Origin: Pseudoflavitalea rhizosphaerae
GTDB lineage: Bacteria > Bacteroidota > Bacteroidia > Chitinophagales > Chitinophagaceae
NCBI RefSeq assembly: GCF_003991355.1
Contig: NZ_RCSU01000003.1
Coordinates: forward strand, 434,001 to 498,000
Direction: 5' to 3'
DNA length: 64,000 bases
Shown here: one piece after another, positions 36,042-45,629 of the stretch
How positions within the stretch are numbered: the stretch's first letter is position 1
How the letters are laid out: the number at the start of each line of letters is the position of its first letter
Notes under the pieces: model-generated
Told to the model about the DNA's origin: nothing
The model's input: the letters and a program-made list of their open reading frames with translations, nothing else
The model's database searches: none
Made by a program: the position numbers and the translations under genes

Positions 36042-37163
36042 TTATTTTTCAAACAGCTCTTTCAGCTTGTTTTCTATTTTTCCATTTCCATTCTTATCGA
36101 ACCCGATCTCCTTCATCATGATCTTTCCTTCCGGGCTGATCAGGTATACGGTAGGAACACCTGTTACGGCAAACTCACTGATATAGATCTTTTTGTTGTC
36201 CAGCAGTTGCGGCCAGGGCAGTTGCTGCGTATTCAGTTCTTTCAGCCATGCGCTCTTATCTTCATCTATCGATATGCCAACGATCTCGAATTGATCACTT
36301 CGATATTTCTTATACACTTCTTTCATGTGAGGGAAAGACGCCTTACAAGGCCCACACCAGCTGCTCCAGAAATCTATCAACACATATTTCCCACGAAAAC
36401 TGCTGAAAGCAACCGGCTCATCTTTCGGTGTATTCAATGTAAACTCACCTACCTGGTTTCCTGTTACAGCTTTCTTCATTCCTTCTATACGAATGGCTAT
36501 TGATTCTCCAGCAGCTGTACTCTTCTGGTCAGTCCCCAGCATATTGTAAAGCTTTTCCAGTTCATCCGAAGCAATTACCGCCTGATAGCGTGCAAGAATA
36601 AAGGCCCCGATATAAGAATCCGCATGGGCTTCCACAAACCGGCTGATATAAGGCATTAAACATTCGCGGGTCATCTGGAGATGAGCCATGTTCCAGGCCG
36701 TATCCTGCTTACCACCGTCTCCCCGCTTACGCTCATCCATCACTGCTTTGATGGAATCCCTGAGCTTTTCCCTTCCTTCTTCAAAATCCTGAAAGGCCAT
36801 GGCAGAGCGACTGCCTGTGATCTTTCCGGAACGAAGCCCTTTTGTTACATCATCCAGTTTGATTTGAACTGTACCCGGACCATCCACCACTACCGGGAAA
36901 GAAGGCGGCCCCTTTCTCAGTTTCGAATCGTATTCTGAATAAATATAAGGTACTGCATCCTTTAGCCAGGGGAAACGGATCTCAAACCGGCCATTCCTGA
37001 TCTCAACTGAATCCTGCTGCACATTATCACCAAACACATATACTTTCTTATTCCCTTTCAGGTCTCCCTTTATGGTTCCCTTGATTACAACTTTCGGTTG
37101 CGCCATAGCGGTAGCAACAAAGCCGGTCAGTATGAAAAACGATACAAATTTTCTCTTATTCAT
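36042..37163 (-). CDS. TlpA-like thioredoxin-fold protein with DUF4369-type N-terminus
   Basis: This 373-residue exported protein has a signal peptide (ends near residue 21, ATAMAQ) and an N-terminal beta domain (about 25-110) of the DUF4369 kind common in Bacteroidota. A helical linker follows, then a thioredoxin/AhpC-TSA domain from about residue 235 with active-site WCGPC at 269-273 and cis-Pro in TGVPTVYLI. It should act as a periplasmic thiol-disulfide reductant or oxidant. It is the last gene of a sigma/anti-sigma/SusC/SusD locus and starts 10 nt after the SusD stop, so it is in the same transcript. The 3' end abuts a palindromic repeat. Confidence 0.9.
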   Translation of the reverse strand: MNKRKFVSFFILTGFVATAMAQPKVVIKGTIKGDLKGNKKVYVFGDNVQQDSVEIRNGRFEIRFPWLKDAVPYIYSEYDSKLRKGPPSFPVVVDGPGTVQIKLDDVTKGLRSGKITGSRSAMAFQDFEEGREKLRDSIKAVMDERKRGDGGKQDTAWNMAHLQMTRECLMPYISRFVEAHADSYIGAFILARYQAVIASDELEKLYNMLGTDQKSTAAGESIAIRIEGMKKAVTGNQVGEFTLNTPKDEPVAFSSFRGKYVLIDFWSSWCGPCKASFPHMKEVYKKYRSDQFEIVGISIDEDKSAWLKELNTQQLPWPQLLDNKKIYISEFAVTGVPTVYLISPEGKIMMKEIGFDKNGNGKIENKLKELFEK

Positions 37164-37173
37164 AAGGCATCAA

Positions 37174-38700
37174 TTAAAATGGACGGGTATCGAGCGGGAT
37201 ACCCCAATTCGGATTGAACTTCAGTACAACATTGCTGATGGGCAGGATAAAATCCTTTGAATCGATCGTAGCGGTATAGTTCTGTCCGGCAATGGTATGG
37301 GTGATCTGTGTTTTTGACCAGGGTTTACCGGCATCCAGCGTAAATCGTTTGAGATCGAGGAATCTTTTGTAGCCGCCCATCGGCAATTCACGTCTTCTTT
37401 CTTCCAGCACCCATTTGATCACTTCATCCTGTGTACCGGCGGTCAATGGCGGCGTACCGGTCTTGAACCTGAATTGACGAAGGGTATTGAGATCGGCAAT
37501 GGCCAGGCCCAGCTCATTCATTCTTGCATAAGCTTCTGCCCGCATCAGCAGTACTTCAGGCCAGGAGAAGCCCTCTGTCATTTTTGTTTTGCGGAAACGG
37601 TAATTGCTGATACGCATACCATCATCATAACCACCGCCCAGTGGCGTTTTGTAGCCGGGGGAATTCAGGTAGAACAAATTGAAGCGGAGATCCGTTGCCT
37701 GATCATACAGGGCAATCAGTTCTGCTGAAGGGTATGAAAGCGATCCACCGATACCTGCATCTTTGTCGGTTCCACGGTAGAACAATATTTCCCTGCTGGT
37801 CACAGTATTCGTATACGAGTCCTGGGGTGTCAGCAAAAGTGTGGTGGTCCTTTTGGAGGGTGTGGAATCTGCCAGCCTGAATTTATTGTAATCATAAATA
37901 ACATTCGAGACATTCCCTACAGAAGCCAATGCCAGATTTGTATAATGCAGTACACTATCGTACTTGCGGGTGAAGAGATGGTAATATGCCAGCATCGCCT
38001 CACCTGTGGCCTTATTGGCGCGTGAAGGCCAGCCTGCTCTTGCAGGAAGATAAGGCAGGGCTTCATGCAGTTCTTTCAATACTTTGTCAAATACTTCCTG
38101 TGTGGTTGAAAGATCGGGAAGCTGCTGATTGATATCTGTACCCAGGAGGTAAGGGATTGTTTTAGCAGAGTTGTCTGCACCCGGTTTGTAAACCGGTCCG
38201 TAGATCATACTGGCATTGAAATAACACCAGGCTCTTGCAACCAGCGCCTGGCCAATGGATCTTTTACCCGCCAATTCTCCTTCCTCTGTTTTTTGACCAA
38301 TGCCACGAATACCTTCAATCAGGTTGTTGAAATAGGATACCTGCGGATAGATGCCCAATACACCTTCGCTCCAGAACTGATCATGATTATTGGGATCTTT
38401 GTAGGGTTGACGAAAAATGTAAGCATAGTATCTTTCCACATTGGGATGGCTGTTCAGAATAAAGCCCACTTTTCCCTGTCCTTCCGTGATCTCTATATTA
38501 TCACCGAGTGAAGTGAGCATGGAGCCTTTGTTATGGTCCAGAAAATTGGATTCAGCGGTATTGGTATTATCGAGGAGCTTGTCAAATTCAGCTACTGTTG
38601 CAGGGATCAGTCTTCCTTTCGGTTTTACATCGAGGTATTTTTTGCAGGATCCCAGCATGAATGCCGCAGCAATGAATAGATAATATTTTCGATTGAACAT
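37174..38700 (-). CDS. SusD/RagB family nutrient-binding lipoprotein
   Basis: This 508-residue surface lipoprotein has lipobox LGSC with Cys19, followed by KKYLDVKPKG, the usual SusD opening. The N-terminal SusD domain holds TPR-like helices (LVARAWCYFNASMIYG), and the RagB/SusD C-terminal domain has the WPEVLLMRAEAYARMNELG motif. It forms the lid over the SusC channel encoded 10 nt upstream. The ligand is not deducible. The locus lacks glycoside hydrolases and instead encodes a thioredoxin-like protein, so peptide or protein uptake is as likely as glycan uptake. Confidence 0.95.
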   Translation of the reverse strand: MFNRKYYLFIAAAFMLGSCKKYLDVKPKGRLIPATVAEFDKLLDNTNTAESNFLDHNKGSMLTSLGDNIEITEGQGKVGFILNSHPNVERYYAYIFRQPYKDPNNHDQFWSEGVLGIYPQVSYFNNLIEGIRGIGQKTEEGELAGKRSIGQALVARAWCYFNASMIYGPVYKPGADNSAKTIPYLLGTDINQQLPDLSTTQEVFDKVLKELHEALPYLPARAGWPSRANKATGEAMLAYYHLFTRKYDSVLHYTNLALASVGNVSNVIYDYNKFRLADSTPSKRTTTLLLTPQDSYTNTVTSREILFYRGTDKDAGIGGSLSYPSAELIALYDQATDLRFNLFYLNSPGYKTPLGGGYDDGMRISNYRFRKTKMTEGFSWPEVLLMRAEAYARMNELGLAIADLNTLRQFRFKTGTPPLTAGTQDEVIKWVLEERRRELPMGGYKRFLDLKRFTLDAGKPWSKTQITHTIAGQNYTATIDSKDFILPISNVVLKFNPNWGIPLDTRPF

Positions 38701-38710
38701 AATAGTTAGA

Positions 38711-41700
38711 TTAGAGGTTTACGGAAAATCCGATATACAATTCAGGTCTGAGTGGCAATTGCCTGTTGACAGAGAAACCCGCTCCCTGTGCAATTGTTTC
38801 AGGATCTACGCCCACTTTATTGGCCGTTACGGTCCAGAGATTGCGACCCTGGAAATAGATCCTGGCGCTGTTGAGTCCTGTATTGCCCCAAATTTTATTG
38901 TCAAGCCTGTAGGAAACGGTCACATCTCTCAGTTTCAGGAAATCGGCCTTTTCAATCATCACATCTGAGTAAGGGAAGTACCAGGCATCTGTACTGAATG
39001 CCGCCAGTTTGGGGAAAATAGTATGCGCTTCATCTCCCGGTTTTCTCCAGCGGTTGGCTACATCTTTATGCTCGATATTATCGCCATTGAAACCATCCCT
39101 GCGGAATACAGCTCCCAATTGAGAGATCATCATGAAAGAAACGTCGAATTTATCCAGGGTGAAGGTATTGGTAAGACTAAGAATGAATTTAGGTCTGGCA
39201 GTACCGGAATTCTTCATATCATCTACAGCCAGTTCGTTTCCGTATACTTTTTTATTTGCGGAGGAATAATATTGGGGAGTTCCTGTATTGTCGAGGCCCG
39301 CAAAACGATGCGTGAATATCGCATCCAGCGGATAGCCTGTTTTCAGCACAGCGCCTGCATTGCTTCCCAATATGGAGGAGGATGTACTGAAGGTGAGGAA
39401 ATTGGGATTGAGATAATTGTAATTGAACTGCAGTACCTTGCTCTTATTGTAGCTTCCGTTGAAGAGTACATTCCAACCGAAATTCCTGTTCCTGATCAGA
39501 TCTGATTCAAGTGATAATTCAATACCTGTATTCCTGGCTGATCCTGCATTTCTCGTAACTGTGAACCTTCCGTAGGTTGGATCGATGAAATCCGGCGCCA
39601 GCAGGTCTTTGCTGAGTTTATTGTAGAAGTCCAGCGTAAGATTGAACTTACCGCCGAACAAGCCCAGATCTGCACCGATATTGGTAATGATGGTGCGCTC
39701 CCATCTCAGGTTATTGTCGGGCAGTGAGGAGATGGTATAATTGATGGCTCCGATCACCGGCGAGAACACATTACCTGCGCCAACCAGCAGGAAGGGGCCC
39801 TGCGTGAAAGAAATGTTTCCGTTGATACCGTATGAGCCACGGATATTGAGTTTATCGATTCCCGGGATATTGAAGAATTTCTCCTGACCCAGTTTATAAG
39901 TACCACCCACAGACCAGTTGGGTCTGTACCTGTATTTGGGATTGGTGCCGAACAGGTTGCCCTGATCGATGCGCACACTACCACTCAGGATGAAACGGTT
40001 ATCGTATTCATAAGAACCATTGGAGTAAACAGACACAAACCTGTTATCGCGCAATGAATAATTTCCGTTGACCACAGGCATCATGCCGTCCGGGAAAAGG
40101 AAGTCGGGATAATAAGCCATGCTGCTGTAATCTCCATAATTGAAAGGCGAAAAAGTTCCGGCCTGTTCATTATACCCAACTCTTGTAGGGGAAGTATTGT
40201 TATCTATCAGGTCTTTGTTGATCTCACCACCTGCTATAACCGAAATCCTGTGTAAACCATTGAATGTTTTTCCATAATTGACCTGGGCCCTCAGGGTGTA
40301 AGCCTCATTCTGAGCGCGTGACTCATACACCATGGCTCCATCGGGCACATAATGTTTTCCGGGAGAGGTTACGGAAGAAGAGGCATTATAAAGTGAGCGT
40401 ACATAGAAGGAATTGGCATTGCGTAAGCTGCGGGTAAGACCGCTTCCTCTTGTCCAGGAGCCGCCTGCTTCTGCAGTCAAACCATCGATGATGTTAACAG
40501 AAACACTGGCGCCGAGCCTGGCCAGGAAGTTCTGGTTCTTCGTCATGTTCATTGCCAGGTCGTTAAGCGGATTGTACGCCATTGATTTAAGACCGCCGTA
40601 GTTGGTATAGGTCTCAACCAGGTCGGGTCTTACAGCGGGGATATTCTGTGAGTTCCCATGCTGGTCAACGATATTGTAATAGGGCTTCATGATGTCCCAG
40701 TTGGAGAATTTCAGCAAGTCGCTTCCCTCCATAGGCGTTGAGCTGTTATAGAAATTGATATTGGAGAACATTTTTACAGTCACTCCATTGATTGGCTTCC
40801 AGTCGTTTTTCAGATCGAGGATCATCCTGTTATCGCTGTTGCTCACCATATTATTCTGGTTAGTGATATAGCGAACAGCGGCATTGGTAGCGAATTTCTC
40901 CCCGCTGGCGGAGATGGAAAAATTATGCTGCTGTGTGAACCTGCTTCTGAACAAATGACTTTCCAGTTGGTCGAGTGTATTGTTTTTGCGCAACTGGTCC
41001 AGTTCAGCATTCACTTCCTCTTCTGTAAGCAGGCCCTGATCTTTCATTACCATCAGCTGCGTTACTCTGCCATAGGTTGCATAGGACTCATAGTCCCAGG
41101 CTACATTGGCGGCATCGCTGTTATAATAATCCACTTCTGCATCCACGTAATCTTTGGCGCCTGCTTTATTCAGGTAAGATAATTTTGGGCGAAGCTGTAC
41201 TCCCGTACTGCCTTTATAGCTCAATTGCAGTTTTCCCTTTTTTGCATTTTTGGTGGTGATCACTATCACACCATTGGAAGAGCGGGCGCCATAGATGGAG
41301 GCGGCTACGGCATCTTTCAATACAGTGATGCTTTCTATATTGTCTATGTTTATTGTTTCAAGTCCTGCCGTGGTGGGAAAACCATCGATCACCAGGAGGG
41401 GGTCACCATTGGCAAGAAAGGTGGACCGTCCGCGTACCTCCACCCTGCCATCTTTTGTAACGCTGACGCCGGCGGCCTGCCCTTCCAGTGCAGTTAGTAA
41501 GCTGGGCTGCAATTTATTTTCCAGGCGTTTGGTTTGAACGGAAGACCAGGAGCCCGTCATCCTTTCCCTGGAAATGGTCTGGTAGCCTGTATTCACCGTC
41601 ACGGCCACTTCATCCAGTTTGGTGGTAGTTGGGGTAAGCATAACAGTGAGAGACTCTGTTCCTTTTACCATGGCGGCGGTAATGGTCTTCACCTGGGGTG

Positions 41701-42277
41701 CGTATCCTACAAAGGAGAAAACAAGAATATCCCCTTCATTGGCAGGAATGGAGAAAGAACCATTCGCAGCGGTTACAACACCTTTGGAAGTTCCTTTCAC
41801 GAGGATATTTACGCCGCCCATCGGCGTGCCGTCTGTATCCGTCACTTTACCGGTGATGGGGTTGATTGTTTGCATGATTCGCAATTCAGGAACAACCGGA
41901 GACTGGGGCCTGCGGCTCAGGATGATGGTTTTACCCTGGATCAAATAGTTAAGTTCCTTTTCTTTCAAGATCAGGTCCAGTGCATCTTTCAGCGGAAAAT
42001 TGCGTACAGACAGAGAAATTCTTCCCACTCCTGCCAGCAGTTCCTTATTACTGAACAGCACATATCCTGTTTGTTTCTCGATCAGGGAAAAAGCCTGTTT
42101 CAGCGTCAGGTTTTTTCCTGAGATGGTTACCGTCTGGGCAGAGCCCGAGGCGTGGGCCGACATCATCGCCGCAAGGAGAAAGATCGATAGCAGTCTCATC
42201 ACTCTTGAAATTTGTGCAGGCAACCTGCATCCGGCCAGGGCACGGAGATACAGGCAACCATTCGCAGTTTTTTGCAT
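38711..42277 (-). CDS. SusC/RagA TonB-dependent outer-membrane transporter with STN domain
   Basis: This 1188-residue protein is given the ATG at 42275-42277 (MQKTANGCLYLRAL), the usual SusC start, rather than one 19 codons upstream. The signal peptide ends near SAHASGSAQ. A Secretin/TonB N-terminal (STN) domain follows (TLKQAFSLIEKQTGYVLF), then a carboxypeptidase-D-like beta domain (GKVTDTDGTPMGGVNILVKG). The plug has the SusC signature (VLKDAVAASIYGARSSNGVI), and a 22-strand-type barrel ends in LYIGFSVNL. The STN domain indicates signal transduction through the FecR anti-sigma factor encoded just upstream, so the receptor probably controls its own operon. Confidence 0.95.
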   Translation of the reverse strand: MQKTANGCLYLRALAGCRLPAQISRVMRLLSIFLLAAMMSAHASGSAQTVTISGKNLTLKQAFSLIEKQTGYVLFSNKELLAGVGRISLSVRNFPLKDALDLILKEKELNYLIQGKTIILSRRPQSPVVPELRIMQTINPITGKVTDTDGTPMGGVNILVKGTSKGVVTAANGSFSIPANEGDILVFSFVGYAPQVKTITAAMVKGTESLTVMLTPTTTKLDEVAVTVNTGYQTISRERMTGSWSSVQTKRLENKLQPSLLTALEGQAAGVSVTKDGRVEVRGRSTFLANGDPLLVIDGFPTTAGLETINIDNIESITVLKDAVAASIYGARSSNGVIVITTKNAKKGKLQLSYKGSTGVQLRPKLSYLNKAGAKDYVDAEVDYYNSDAANVAWDYESYATYGRVTQLMVMKDQGLLTEEEVNAELDQLRKNNTLDQLESHLFRSRFTQQHNFSISASGEKFATNAAVRYITNQNNMVSNSDNRMILDLKNDWKPINGVTVKMFSNINFYNSSTPMEGSDLLKFSNWDIMKPYYNIVDQHGNSQNIPAVRPDLVETYTNYGGLKSMAYNPLNDLAMNMTKNQNFLARLGASVSVNIIDGLTAEAGGSWTRGSGLTRSLRNANSFYVRSLYNASSSVTSPGKHYVPDGAMVYESRAQNEAYTLRAQVNYGKTFNGLHRISVIAGGEINKDLIDNNTSPTRVGYNEQAGTFSPFNYGDYSSMAYYPDFLFPDGMMPVVNGNYSLRDNRFVSVYSNGSYEYDNRFILSGSVRIDQGNLFGTNPKYRYRPNWSVGGTYKLGQEKFFNIPGIDKLNIRGSYGINGNISFTQGPFLLVGAGNVFSPVIGAINYTISSLPDNNLRWERTIITNIGADLGLFGGKFNLTLDFYNKLSKDLLAPDFIDPTYGRFTVTRNAGSARNTGIELSLESDLIRNRNFGWNVLFNGSYNKSKVLQFNYNYLNPNFLTFSTSSSILGSNAGAVLKTGYPLDAIFTHRFAGLDNTGTPQYYSSANKKVYGNELAVDDMKNSGTARPKFILSLTNTFTLDKFDVSFMMISQLGAVFRRDGFNGDNIEHKDVANRWRKPGDEAHTIFPKLAAFSTDAWYFPYSDVMIEKADFLKLRDVTVSYRLDNKIWGNTGLNSARIYFQGRNLWTVTANKVGVDPETIAQGAGFSVNRQLPLRPELYIGFSVNL

Positions 42278-42418
42278 AACTTGTACTCTGTTTTGGTTGT
42301 TAATAAAAGCGGTTGCGAAACCTTTTAGGATCAACTGAAATTTCAGCCGGGAACGGGGCCAACCGTTTCCGGCCTTTTTATGTACATAGGAAAAAAGGCG
42401 GATAAGTTATTAATGGTA

Positions 42419-43603
42419 TCAGGGAGTAACGATCAATGTTCTTCCTTCGAGGCGGAAATGCACATTTGATTTTTTCAGTGCAATCAATAATCCGTTCAGG
42501 GGAATATCACGGGTCATTTTTCCAACGAATTCAATGTCAGGCACACCGGACTCATACTTCACATCGATATCATACCAGCGTTTGAGCTGACGCATCACTT
42601 CATCGATCCTCGCATCTTCGAAATCGAAAACACCATTCTTCCAGGCCATCACCTTCCCGGCATCAGCTTTTCGAACGACCAGTTCACGCATTGCGCCAGC
42701 CTGCGTTTGCAAAGAAGCCTGCTCTCCCGGTTGCAGTACCACTTTCTCTCCGCTGCGTGTACTGGTTACCGATACTTTCCCCTCCAGCAAGGTAGTATTC
42801 AATGCAGGTTCATCGGCATAGGCATTCACATTGAAATGAGTGCCCAGTACCTCCACTTCAAACCTGTTGTCAGCATTCACCACCAGTGGTACTTTCTTTC
42901 CTTTCTGCATTACAGTGGCTGCTTCGAAATATACTTCTCCCGTTACCTCCACCCTGCGGACATCTTTTGTGAACCTGGTAGGGTACCTGATGGAACTGGC
43001 TGCATTCAGCCAGGCCACTGATCCATCTGGCAGCATGAGGCGGAACTGCCTGCCCTTCGGTGTGCTCAGTGTATTATATGTTTCTTCCCCGGCAACTTCG
43101 CCTGCTTTCTTGTATTCGAGTTGCCCGTTTGAGAGCAGCAGGTCTGAACCATTCTGATGCGATAGCATTCCATTGCCCATCGAATCCAGGATCATCTTTG
43201 ATCCGTCTGCCAGTGTGAGCACAGCTCCCTCCTGTCCCGCCGGGATCTCTATTGCAGGCTTTGGTTGTTCTGCTGCTGTTTGATTTGTTTTTTGATCATT
43301 ACCGAAGAACCAGATGCCGGCAATAAATACAACGACTGCTGCCGCCGCTGCCCACCAGATCCTGTACATTCTTACATACTTAGGCTGAATACGGGTTTGC
43401 AGGCTCCTTCGCATATTGACATAGGATTCCTCAAACGCTGCCTGCATCGTATATCCCTGCTCTTGCTGCTCCTGCATGATAGCATCCAGCTGCTCCTGGT
43501 ATTCAGGCAGCATCAGCAGTTCGGCCAGTTGTTTTCGTCCCTCTTTGTCCAACCCACCATCGAGCCAGGCATTGATGATCTTTTTAAAGTCCACAGGATT
43601 CAT
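42419..43603 (-). CDS. FecR family anti-sigma factor
   Basis: This 394-residue inner-membrane protein begins at MNPVDF (ATG at 43601-43603), preferred over an upstream ATG that adds 13 poorly conserved residues. The N-terminal cytoplasmic region would bind sigma, a single membrane span lies near residues 75-95 (WWAAAAAVVVFIAGIWFF), and then come the periplasmic FecR domain (TPKGRQFRLMLPDGSVAWLNAASSIRYPTRF shows its core in order) and a C-terminal DUF4974-type domain (VPDIEFVGKMTRDIPLNGLL). It lies 75 nt downstream of the sigma gene and 141 nt upstream of susC, the standard order for cell-surface signalling. Confidence 0.93.
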   Translation of the reverse strand: MNPVDFKKIINAWLDGGLDKEGRKQLAELLMLPEYQEQLDAIMQEQQEQGYTMQAAFEESYVNMRRSLQTRIQPKYVRMYRIWWAAAAAVVVFIAGIWFFGNDQKTNQTAAEQPKPAIEIPAGQEGAVLTLADGSKMILDSMGNGMLSHQNGSDLLLSNGQLEYKKAGEVAGEETYNTLSTPKGRQFRLMLPDGSVAWLNAASSIRYPTRFTKDVRRVEVTGEVYFEAATVMQKGKKVPLVVNADNRFEVEVLGTHFNVNAYADEPALNTTLLEGKVSVTSTRSGEKVVLQPGEQASLQTQAGAMRELVVRKADAGKVMAWKNGVFDFEDARIDEVMRQLKRWYDIDVKYESGVPDIEFVGKMTRDIPLNGLLIALKKSNVHFRLEGRTLIVTP

Positions 43604-43678
43604 ATTATCATAGATTGAGCATGCGCTATGGAAAGGACGCATGAAAAACGGAGGATAAGGGGTGTTGCCGAAAAAAAA

Positions 43679-44278
43679 TTATTTTCTTCCCAGCCAGCAA
43701 TCTGAAATGAGGAGTAAGGCGCTGAGGAGGCCGGGATAAGCGGCCAGCTTCGATTTTAAAAAGGATAATGCTTCAGTGATATGTTCGTTCACAGTGGATT
43801 TGGAGATCTGCAATTGTTCGGCAATTTCCTGGTGAGTAAGCCCTTCCTGCCTGCTCAGCTGGAAAACCTGCCGGCGCCGGGGAGGCAATTGATCGATGGC
43901 TTGCTGTAACAGTTCGCGCGATTGTTTGAAATCGAGCTGGCTGGCGGGAGTATCACCCGGCAGTGTTGCCAGTTCCGGAATGATACCGGCAATACCATTA
44001 TCTGGTTCTTTCAATAATTTACGGAGACCGGAGATAGTGCGATTGCGTGTAACTACATGCAGCCAGGGCTCAAAATCCTGTACAGTGGCCAGTTTGGCGC
44101 GATTAAGCCAGATCCCGAAGAATATATCCTGGGTGAGATCTTCCGCCTGCGACCTGTCTTTTATATAATTGCGCACATGGGCAAATACCTGCAGCCAGTA
44201 CTGATCGAACAAGAGCGTAAACGCTTTTGTATCATCTTCAGCAATACGGATCAACAGTTCCCTGGGGTGATATGCCAT
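43679..44278 (-). CDS. ECF RNA polymerase sigma factor (FecI-like)
   Basis: This 199-residue sigma factor uses the start MAYHPRELL at 44276-44278, which gives the usual short N-terminus; an ATG 17 codons upstream is possible. Region 2 is visible as FDQYWLQVFAHVRNYIKDRSQAEDLTQDIFFGIW in overlapping blocks, and region 4 as LPPRRRQVFQLSRQEGLTHQEIAEQL followed by STVNEHI. It belongs to the Bacteroidota family 1 ECF sigma factors. It is the first gene of the FecR/SusC/SusD/thioredoxin locus and is presumably released by FecR when the SusC receptor engages ligand. A palindromic repeat lies about 125 nt upstream. Confidence 0.93.
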   Translation of the reverse strand: MAYHPRELLIRIAEDDTKAFTLLFDQYWLQVFAHVRNYIKDRSQAEDLTQDIFFGIWLNRAKLATVQDFEPWLHVVTRNRTISGLRKLLKEPDNGIAGIIPELATLPGDTPASQLDFKQSRELLQQAIDQLPPRRRQVFQLSRQEGLTHQEIAEQLQISKSTVNEHITEALSFLKSKLAAYPGLLSALLLISDCWLGRK

Positions 44279-44404
44279 GTTTGTAGACAACTGCTGCAAA
44301 CTAAAATAAAAAATGCATTGGAGCAGCAATTAAGTATAAACGGGAATAGAAGAAAAAGCCGGCATATTGCCGGCTTGCGGGATGCACCAATGGTTTTGAC
44401 TTTT

Positions 44405-44480
44405 GTTTGTTCGCCTCCGGCAAGGCGGTGCTCGCCGGAGGCGAACAAATAGAAGTCGCTCGGGGAGGCGAGCGACTGGC
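44405..44480. repeat. Dispersed palindromic repeat, copy 4
   Basis: TTTGTTCGCCTCCGGC (44405-44420) against its inverse GCCGGAGGCGAACAAA (44433-44448), followed by a shortened arm with GGGAGGCGAGCGACTGGC. It shares the GGCGGTGxTCGCCGGAGGCG block with copy 3 in the same orientation. It lies just past the 3' end of the DUF2167 gene. Confidence 0.8.
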
Positions 44481-44489
44481 GCTGCGTGG

Positions 44490-45491
44490 TTATTTTTGAT
44501 CAGGTTCTCCCTGCGGAGCTTCGGGCGCCTGCGGGGTTTCAGGTGCTTGGGCTACTTCGGCTACTGCCGGTACAGCCTCTGCTTCCTGAATATAATCTTC
44601 GGTTTGCTCTTCTTTCTTTTTTCGGAACCTGCCGAACAACCAGCCGCCGATAGCGATGATGCCCAGCACGATGAATTTTCCGAACTTGGCAATCACGGCC
44701 CAGAGCCCCACTTTGGTGAGGATCTTACCGGCAACCAGACCGCCGATGGTCCAGGCAGCCACTTCATCCACATCAGGATTGAAATCGCTGTAAGTATTGC
44801 CACTGGTGAAATTGGCGATATGGACCACTTTCGGGATATCGGCTTTCACCAGGTTGAGCTCATCCATGGTAGCTACTGCATTCAACACCAGGATACCTTT
44901 CCTTCCGAGGATACGAACACCATAATTCAATGTATGATCAGGGCTGGCGCCGAATTGCAATTCCTTTGCCCAGTGGAGGATCTTATTATCTTTGTCGTAA
45001 TAAGGTTTGGAAGCCCAGCCGATCATGTGAATGGCGTCATATCCTGCTTTCTTACGTTCTTCGTTTTCTGCTTTCTCTCCTTCGCGCATATCTTTCAGGA
45101 GATCGTCGTAATTGATCTTGTCTGCATCTTCATCTTTTACATAACCGATGGCTTCATAGCTCACTACAAATGCATAGCTGCCTTCCGACATCGGGCCGCT
45201 GTTCTCCGGGAAGATCATTCCCAGGGTTTCCTTACTGGGAGGGTTACCCCAGAATTCAGTAAGTACCTTCTGGGATTGCGCCGCATCGAGGAATTTGAAA
45301 CCGGCAGGAACTTTCAGTTCGATAGTGCCATCAGGCAATTTAATGGTTCCTGTACTGTATTTCATACTGGCATTGATACTATCATACACTTGCTTCATCA
45401 GTGCTTTTTCCATTGCCAGTGAATCTTCTTCGTTTGCCCATACGGCAATGGAAAAGAAGATGGCGATCAGGGATAAGATTGCTTTTTTCAT
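44490..45491 (-). CDS. DUF2167 family membrane protein
   Basis: This 333-residue protein has a signal peptide (MKKAILSLIAIFFSIAVWA) and a periplasmic DUF2167 domain (about residues 45-225; TIKLPDGTIELKVPAGFKFLD and YDAIHMIGWASKPYYD are typical). It ends with one or two membrane spans (about 245-290) and a Pro/Glu/Ala-rich tail (PETPQAPEAPQ) facing the cytoplasm. The function of DUF2167 is not established. It is transcribed on its own strand unit downstream of thrC but separated by a hairpin and 138 nt. A palindromic repeat flanks its 3' end. Confidence 0.85.
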   Translation of the reverse strand: MKKAILSLIAIFFSIAVWANEEDSLAMEKALMKQVYDSINASMKYSTGTIKLPDGTIELKVPAGFKFLDAAQSQKVLTEFWGNPPSKETLGMIFPENSGPMSEGSYAFVVSYEAIGYVKDEDADKINYDDLLKDMREGEKAENEERKKAGYDAIHMIGWASKPYYDKDNKILHWAKELQFGASPDHTLNYGVRILGRKGILVLNAVATMDELNLVKADIPKVVHIANFTSGNTYSDFNPDVDEVAAWTIGGLVAGKILTKVGLWAVIAKFGKFIVLGIIAIGGWLFGRFRKKKEEQTEDYIQEAEAVPAVAEVAQAPETPQAPEAPQGEPDQK

Positions 45492-45584
45492 ATTAGTTTT
45501 TCGGGTTTCGGTAAAAGAACAACCTTTTCCCGATATTCAAAAATCCCGCAGCCTTATATTTTTCCACTTTTCAATGAACTGGAA

Positions 45585-45607
45585 TGGCGCCCCATACAGG
45601 GACGCCA
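45585..45607 (-). terminator. Likely terminator of the thrABC operon
   Basis: TGGCGCCCC (45585-45593) and GGGACGCCA (45599-45607) form a 9-bp stem with one wobble pair and a 5-nt loop, 22 nt past the thrC stop. The following minus-strand sequence is only moderately T-rich. Confidence 0.5.
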
Positions 45608-45629
45608 TCCATTCATAACAAATCCAATT

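Noticed and set aside
42340-42380. Hairpin-like GGAACGG / CCGTTTCC between FecR and susC
   Set aside because: An imperfect stem without a T run on either strand; no clear role as terminator.
44403-45422. 339-codon plus-strand frame across the DUF2167 gene
   Set aside because: It begins inside palindromic repeat copy 4 and runs antisense to a recognisable DUF2167 gene.
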